Both the position numbers and the translations under genes were made by a program. Below, one piece after another: positions 5,876 through 9,651 of a stretch of DNA of 9,651 bases (position 1 is the stretch's first letter; every line of letters starts with the position of its first letter). This DNA comes from an uncultured Blautia sp. Its GTDB lineage: Bacteria; Bacillota; Clostridia; Lachnospirales; Lachnospiraceae. The stretch spans positions 1-9,651 of the forward strand of contig CAKRKL010000073.1 of assembly GCA_934358405.1 (NCBI GenBank), written 5' to 3'. Below the pieces are notes generated by a model. The model did no database searches. It was not told the origin of the DNA and worked only from the letters and a program-made list of their open reading frames with translations.

Positions 5876-5918
5876 TGCAGAATTTTTGTCATGCAGAATT
5901 TCTGCAGAATAATGACAA
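5876..5918 (+). promoter_or_regulatory. hisH leader with triple repeat and hairpin
   Basis: TGCAGAAT occurs three times (5876-5883, 5892-5899, 5903-5910). The middle copy is part of a palindrome TGCAGAA-T-TTCTGCA (5892-5906). In RNA, TTGTCAT (5886-5892) can pair with ATGACAA (5912-5918), stacked on GCAGA (5893-5897) with TCTGC (5901-5905), leaving a six-base bulge. The fold ends one base before the AGGAGG ribosome site at 5920-5925. It could act as an operator or as a translational control element; neither is proven. Confidence 0.4.
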
Positions 5919-5932
5919 CAGGAGGAGCCCGA

Positions 5933-6550
5933 ATGATTGGTATAATTGATTATGACGCTGGTAATATAAAGAGTGTGGAAAAGGCACTTCATTATCTGGG
6001 AGAGCAGACGGTGGTTTCAAGAGATCCCCAGGTGCTTTTGCATGCAGACAAGGTAATTCTTCCGGGAGTAGGAAGCTTTGGAGATGCGATGAATAATCTG
6101 AATAAATTCGGTCTTGTTCCTGTGATCCGTCAGATTGCAGAGCAGAAGACTCCTTTTCTTGGAATCTGCCTTGGACTTCAACTTTTATTTGAGTCCAGCG
6201 ATGAGACTCCGGGAGTGGAAGGTCTTGGTCTTCTGAAGGGGAAGATTGTGAAGATTCCCCCTGCTAAGAGGCTGAAGATTCCGCATATGGGATGGAATTC
6301 CCTTCATCTTCAGAACGAGGGACGGCTGTTTCAGGGAATCCCGGAGCAGACCTATGTATATTTCGTGCATTCCTATTATCTGCAGGCGCAGGAACCGCAG
6401 ATTGTGAAGGCAGTTACAGACTATGGTGTGACCATACATGCCTCTGTTGAGAAGGATAACATTTTTGCCTGCCAGTTCCATCCGGAGAAGAGCAGCAAAT
6501 ATGGTCTTAAAATACTGGAGAATTTTGCCAAGCTTGGGAAGGAGGCATAA
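5933..6550 (+). CDS. hisH: Imidazole glycerol phosphate synthase, glutaminase subunit HisH
   Basis: HisH hydrolyses glutamine and passes ammonia to HisF in the fifth step of histidine synthesis. The 205-residue protein is a class I glutamine amidotransferase with the complete triad: Cys79 in GICLGLQ, His183 and Glu185 in FHPEKS. The oxyanion-strand motif [11 protein letters not shown] (43-53) is also present, and the length is normal. The start is ATG 5933, preceded by AGGAGG at 5920-5925 with 7-nt spacing; an in-frame ATG at 5891 would add 14 residues but has no ribosome site and falls in the leader hairpin. hisF begins 6 nt after the stop. No other histidine gene lies in the window. It could serve a surface-sugar amidotransfer as HisH2 paralogues do, but nothing here needs that reading. 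Confidence 0.95.
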   Translation: MIGIIDYDAGNIKSVEKALHYLGEQTVVSRDPQVLLHADKVILPGVGSFGDAMNNLNKFGLVPVIRQIAEQKTPFLGICLGLQLLFESSDETPGVEGLGLLKGKIVKIPPAKRLKIPHMGWNSLHLQNEGRLFQGIPEQTYVYFVHSYYLQAQEPQIVKAVTDYGVTIHASVEKDNIFACQFHPEKSSKYGLKILENFAKLGKEA

Positions 6551-6556
6551 ATAAGA

Positions 6557-7315
6557 ATGTTTACGAAGAGAATTATTCCCTGTCTGGATGTGAATAACGG
6601 ACGTGTGGTGAAGGGCGTTAATTTCGTAGATCTGAAGGATGCCGGAGACCCGGTGGAAATCGCAAGGGCATACGATGAGGCTGGCGCAGATGAAGTAGTA
6701 TTTCTTGATATCACGGCCTCCTGTGAGCAGCGTGATACAGTAGTGGATATGGTGCGCAAGGTGGCAGCTAATGTGTTTATTCCCTTTACAGTAGGCGGCG
6801 GAATCCGTACAGTAGAGGATTTCAAAAGACTGCTCCGGGAGGGCGCAGATAAGATTTCCGTGAACTCTGCAGCCATTGACAGGCCGGAGCTGATCCGGGA
6901 AGCGGCAGAGAAGTTCGGAAGCCAGTGTGTGGTGGTTGCCATTGATGCCAAGCGCCGTCAGGACGGAGGCTGGAATATTTACAAGCACGGCGGACGCCTG
7001 GATACCGGGATTGATGCGATAGATTGGGCAAAGAGGGTGGAAGCTCTTGGAGCCGGTGAGATTCTTCTTACCAGCATGGACTGCGACGGGACCAAGGGTG
7101 GATATGACATTGCCCTGACAAGAGCTGTGGCAGATGCGGTGTCTATTCCGGTAATTGCTTCCGGTGGCGCCGGTACGCTGGAGCATTTTTACGAGGGACT
7201 TACAGAAGGCGGCGCAGATGCGGTCCTGGCGGCTTCTTTATTCCATTATAAAGAGCTGGAAATCGGCCAGGTGAAGGAGTATCTTGCCAGCCGGGGAGTT
7301 CCGGTAAGAAGATAG
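6557..7315 (+). CDS. hisF: Imidazole glycerol phosphate synthase, cyclase subunit HisF
   Basis: HisF uses ammonia from HisH to convert PRFAR into imidazole glycerol phosphate and AICAR, linking histidine and purine synthesis. The 252-residue TIM barrel is full length. The catalytic residues Asp11 (PCLDV) and Asp130 (AIDAKR) are in their usual positions, and the phosphate-binding loops TVGGGIR (78-84) and ASGGAG (201-206) are intact. The ribosome site AAGGAGG (6539-6545) lies inside the end of hisH, 11 nt before the ATG, which makes coupled synthesis of the two subunits likely. The next gene, ung, starts 28 nt downstream without a visible terminator. Confidence 0.97.
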   Translation: MFTKRIIPCLDVNNGRVVKGVNFVDLKDAGDPVEIARAYDEAGADEVVFLDITASCEQRDTVVDMVRKVAANVFIPFTVGGGIRTVEDFKRLLREGADKISVNSAAIDRPELIREAAEKFGSQCVVVAIDAKRRQDGGWNIYKHGGRLDTGIDAIDWAKRVEALGAGEILLTSMDCDGTKGGYDIALTRAVADAVSIPVIASGGAGTLEHFYEGLTEGGADAVLAASLFHYKELEIGQVKEYLASRGVPVRR

Positions 7316-7343
7316 AATTACAGTAAGATGAGGGGACGGATAA

Positions 7344-8030
7344 ATGAGTCAGATTTCAGGAGACTGGCAGGCGGCGCTCAAAGATGAATTTCATCAGCCC
7401 TACTATGCCAGGTTATATAAAACGGTGATGGAGGAATATCGTACGAAGAAGATTTTTCCACCGCCTCAGGATATGTTTAATGCATTTGAATTCACACCCT
7501 TAAATGATGTGAAGGTAGTGATTCTGGGACAGGATCCCTATCACAATGACGGACAGGCCAATGGCTTGTGCTTTTCTGTGCGTGAGGATGTGGACATTCC
7601 GCCGTCACTGGTGAATATTTATAAGGAGCTTCACAATGATCTGGGGTGCTACATCCCGGATAACGGCTGCCTGGAGAAGTGGGCGAAGCAGGGCGTTCTT
7701 CTTTTGAATACAGTGCTTACTGTACGTGCCCATCAGGCGAATTCACACAGGGGAATCGGCTGGGAGCAGTTTACAGATGCGGTGATTCGCACCCTAAACG
7801 ACCAGGATCGTCCCATCGTATATCTTCTCTGGGGAAGACCTGCTCAGACGAAGAAGGCTATGTTATTCAATCCGAAGCAGCTGGTGCTTACCGCTGCACA
7901 TCCAAGCCCACTGTCTGCGTCAAGGGGATTTTTCGGATGCAGGCATTTCAGCCAGACCAATGAATTTCTGGAGAAAAACGGGCTTGCCCCTATTGACTGG
8001 CAGATTGAAAATATTACAAAGGAAAGTTAA
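7344..8030 (+). CDS. ung: Uracil-DNA glycosylase, family 1
   Basis: This cytoplasmic repair enzyme removes uracil from DNA, made by cytosine deamination or dUMP misincorporation, as the first step of base excision repair. The 228-residue protein has all family 1 motifs: the water-activating loop GQDPYH (62-67, Asp64), Phe77 in GLCFSV that stacks on uracil, Asn122 in LLLNTVLTV that reads uracil, and the HPSPLS leucine loop (186-191, His186 catalytic). The length is typical. A ribosome site GAGGGGA (7330-7336) lies 7 nt before the ATG. It probably shares a transcript with hisHF upstream and the flippase gene 3 nt downstream, a grouping with no obvious metabolic link. Confidence 0.97.
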   Translation: MSQISGDWQAALKDEFHQPYYARLYKTVMEEYRTKKIFPPPQDMFNAFEFTPLNDVKVVILGQDPYHNDGQANGLCFSVREDVDIPPSLVNIYKELHNDLGCYIPDNGCLEKWAKQGVLLLNTVLTVRAHQANSHRGIGWEQFTDAVIRTLNDQDRPIVYLLWGRPAQTKKAMLFNPKQLVLTAAHPSPLSASRGFFGCRHFSQTNEFLEKNGLAPIDWQIENITKES

Positions 8031-8033
8031 GAC

Positions 8034-9651
8034 ATGGGGAAAAAGAATGACAATACTCTTGTAAAAAATGCATCATTTCTGATGATCGCGGCACTGATTT
8101 CCAAGATCATCGGAATGCTCTATAAAAGTCCTCTTTCCAATACCCTTGGAAACAGCAGTATGGGACTTTTCAATTATGCTCAGAATGTATATTTTATTCT
8201 GCTGATGATCGCCTCCTTTAGTATTCCACAGGCGGTGTCCAAGATTATGGCAGAGAAGCTTGCGTTTAAGCGCTATAAAGATGCACAGAAGGTTTTCCAC
8301 TGTGCACTTCTTTATGTTGTGGCAATGGGTGGGATTGTGGCACTGTTCTGCTTCTTTGGCTCCTCCATTCTGGTGCCGGAGTCTATGGCAGGTGCAAGAC
8401 TTGCCTTGAAAATGCTGGCGCCTACTATTTTTCTTTCCGGAATTCTTGGCACATTCCGAGGCTATTTCCAGGCGTACCGAAACATGCTGCCAACCTCCCT
8501 GTCTCAGATTGTAGAGCAGTGTTTTGTTGCTGTTTTTGCCATCCTGATGTCCAGTGTGATGCTGAATAAATTCAGCGGTGCAGAGGAATCTGTGAGAAAT
8601 GCATGGGGAGCTGCAGGAGCGACTATGGGAACCGGTGCGGGAGTTGCGGCTGCCCTGTTGTTTATGATTTTTGTATATGGAGTAAATAAGAAGAATATCA
8701 ATAAAAGACTGGCCCGGGATACTCATTCACGGGAAGAGGCTACAGGTGAGGTAATGAAAAACATTGTCCTCATTGTTATGCCTATCATTCTCAGCTCTTT
8801 TATTTACAATGTAAACGGATTTATTAACAGCTATATGTATTCCGGCATTCAGGGCTATAAGGGAATCGATCATGATACCATTACAAGTCTGTATGCAGAA
8901 TATGGCTATTATATGACCCTGATCAATATTCCGCTGACCCTTGCAAGTACAGCGCCTACCTCCATGATTCCGGAGGTTTCTGCCCAGTATGCCAAGAGGG
9001 ATATGGACAGTGCAAGAGGTAAGATCGACAAGGCAACCTGGATCAGTATGTTTATCTCTATTCCATGTGCAGTTGGACTTGCCGTTCTTGCAGGACCTAT
9101 TACAAGGCTTCTGTTTCCCAGGACAGAAGGGGCAGCAGCGCAGCTGATGATGCTTGGTGTGATTACCATTATTCTGAATGGAAATTCCAACATTTCCAAT
9201 GGTGTGCTTCAGGGAATCGGTAAGCCGAATATTCCTATGATCAATGCAGCCATTGCCCTTGTGGTGGATGTGATCGCTATGGTGATCCTGCTTCTTGCCA
9301 CAGATCTTGGGGTGTATTCCATTGTAATTGCCATGATTATTTATGCGGTTGTGATGTGTCTGCTTAATGAGCGGGCTATGAAGAAGTACATGGAGTACAA
9401 AAATCCCTGGAGAAGTGCATACTTAAATCCTTTGCTTGCGTCTGTGCCTATGGCAGCGGTTGCCGGATTTTCCTATTATGGAATTTATAAGCTGATCCAT
9501 TCCAATTTCATCAGCCTTGGAATCGCAGTAGTCCTTGGAATGATCGCCTATTTCATCGTATATCTAGCTGTAAGCAAGCCCTCTGACGAGCAGTTTGCTA
9601 TGATGCCGGGAGGCGCATACCTGAAGAAAATTGCATCTAAATTACCATTTT
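8034..9651 (+). CDS. SpoVB/YtgP-like lipid-linked glycan flippase (3' end cut by window)
   Basis: This is an integral membrane protein of the MOP (MATE/flippase) superfamily, related to Bacillus SpoVB and YtgP, which move lipid II or other undecaprenyl-linked sugars across the membrane. The frame is open for 539 codons to the window edge with no stop, and family members are about 500-550 residues, so only a few residues are probably missing. Many hydrophobic segments are present; the family motif RGYFQAYRNMLPTSLSQIVEQ lies at about 142-162, and the N-terminus KNASFLMIAALISKIIGMLY (11-30) is typical. The ATG follows ung by 3 nt, with an AAAGGA ribosome site (8018-8023) inside the end of ung. 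Its exact lipid-linked substrate cannot be read from sequence; peptidoglycan precursor and spore or capsule glycan are both possible. Confidence 0.88.
   Translation, partial: MGKKNDNTLVKNASFLMIAALISKIIGMLYKSPLSNTLGNSSMGLFNYAQNVYFILLMIASFSIPQAVSKIMAEKLAFKRYKDAQKVFHCALLYVVAMGGIVALFCFFGSSILVPESMAGARLALKMLAPTIFLSGILGTFRGYFQAYRNMLPTSLSQIVEQCFVAVFAILMSSVMLNKFSGAEESVRNAWGAAGATMGTGAGVAAALLFMIFVYGVNKKNINKRLARDTHSREEATGEVMKNIVLIVMPIILSSFIYNVNGFINSYMYSGIQGYKGIDHDTITSLYAEYGYYMTLINIPLTLASTAPTSMIPEVSAQYAKRDMDSARGKIDKATWISMFISIPCAVGLAVLAGPITRLLFPRTEGAAAQLMMLGVITIILNGNSNISNGVLQGIGKPNIPMINAAIALVVDVIAMVILLLATDLGVYSIVIAMIIYAVVMCLLNERAMKKYMEYKNPWRSAYLNPLLASVPMAAVAGFSYYGIYKLIHSNFISLGIAVVLGMIAYFIVYLAVSKPSDEQFAMMPGGAYLKKIASKLPF

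Noticed and set aside
5886..5918. Reading the hisH leader hairpin as a terminator of the kinase gene
   Set aside because: It is followed by the AGGAGG site rather than a T tract, and the stem is interrupted and AT-rich.
6185..7186. 333-codon minus-strand frame opposite hisH and hisF
   Set aside because: It spans two well-identified genes and their junction, has no ribosome site and no recognisable domain.
8073..8726. 217-codon minus-strand frame opposite the flippase
   Set aside because: The plus strand carries an uninterrupted MOP-family membrane protein; the opposite frame is basic low-complexity sequence.
1..9651. CRISPR array, tRNA or rRNA genes
   Set aside because: No regularly spaced repeats with unique spacers and no cloverleaf or rRNA-like stretches were seen on either strand.

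Overview
The window looks like chromosomal DNA from a Gram-positive anaerobe of the Clostridia, most likely a Lachnospiraceae member. The grounds are strong AGGAGG-type ribosome sites, an OmpR-type two-component pair with overlapping stop and start, a SpoVB/YtgP-like flippase, and a sugar transferase whose regulatory half reads like the Lachnospiraceae exopolysaccharide type. The genus cannot be named from this sequence alone.

Layout. Positions 1-258 hold no supported complete gene. They contain the end of something cut by the window edge, then a promoter overlapped by a perfect palindrome. Positions 271-949 encode an overlapping MNT-nucleotidyltransferase / HepT-like (HEPN) pair, a MntA-HepT type toxin-antitoxin candidate, in DNA visibly poorer in G+C than the rest. 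Positions 1062-3125 encode a 687-residue protein that joins a complete family 2 glycosyltransferase to a multi-membrane-span polyprenyl-phosphate sugar-1-phosphate transferase. It has its own promoter and ends in three 18-nt tandem repeats and a bidirectional terminator shared with the convergent gene. That gene (3248-3481, minus strand) encodes a 77-residue protein of unknown function. Positions 3633-5818 hold a response regulator and sensor kinase. Positions 5933-8030 hold hisH, hisF and ung on one strand with short gaps. From 8034 to the right edge runs an almost complete MOP-superfamily flippase.

How they fit. hisH and hisF form the two subunits of imidazole glycerol phosphate synthase and sit here without other histidine genes. 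ung and the flippase follow so closely that co-transcription is likely. The GT2-sugar transferase fusion and the flippase both act on undecaprenyl-linked glycans, but they are separated by unrelated genes, so a shared pathway is only a guess.

Most unusual points: (1) the transferase half of the fusion keeps the catalytic Asp-Glu pair but lacks a block of roughly 27 residues and three other residues normally conserved in the family; (2) the toxin-antitoxin leader has a hairpin placed exactly between a distant Shine-Dalgarno sequence and the ATG; (3) the hisH leader has three TGCAGAAT repeats and a hairpin next to the ribosome site.
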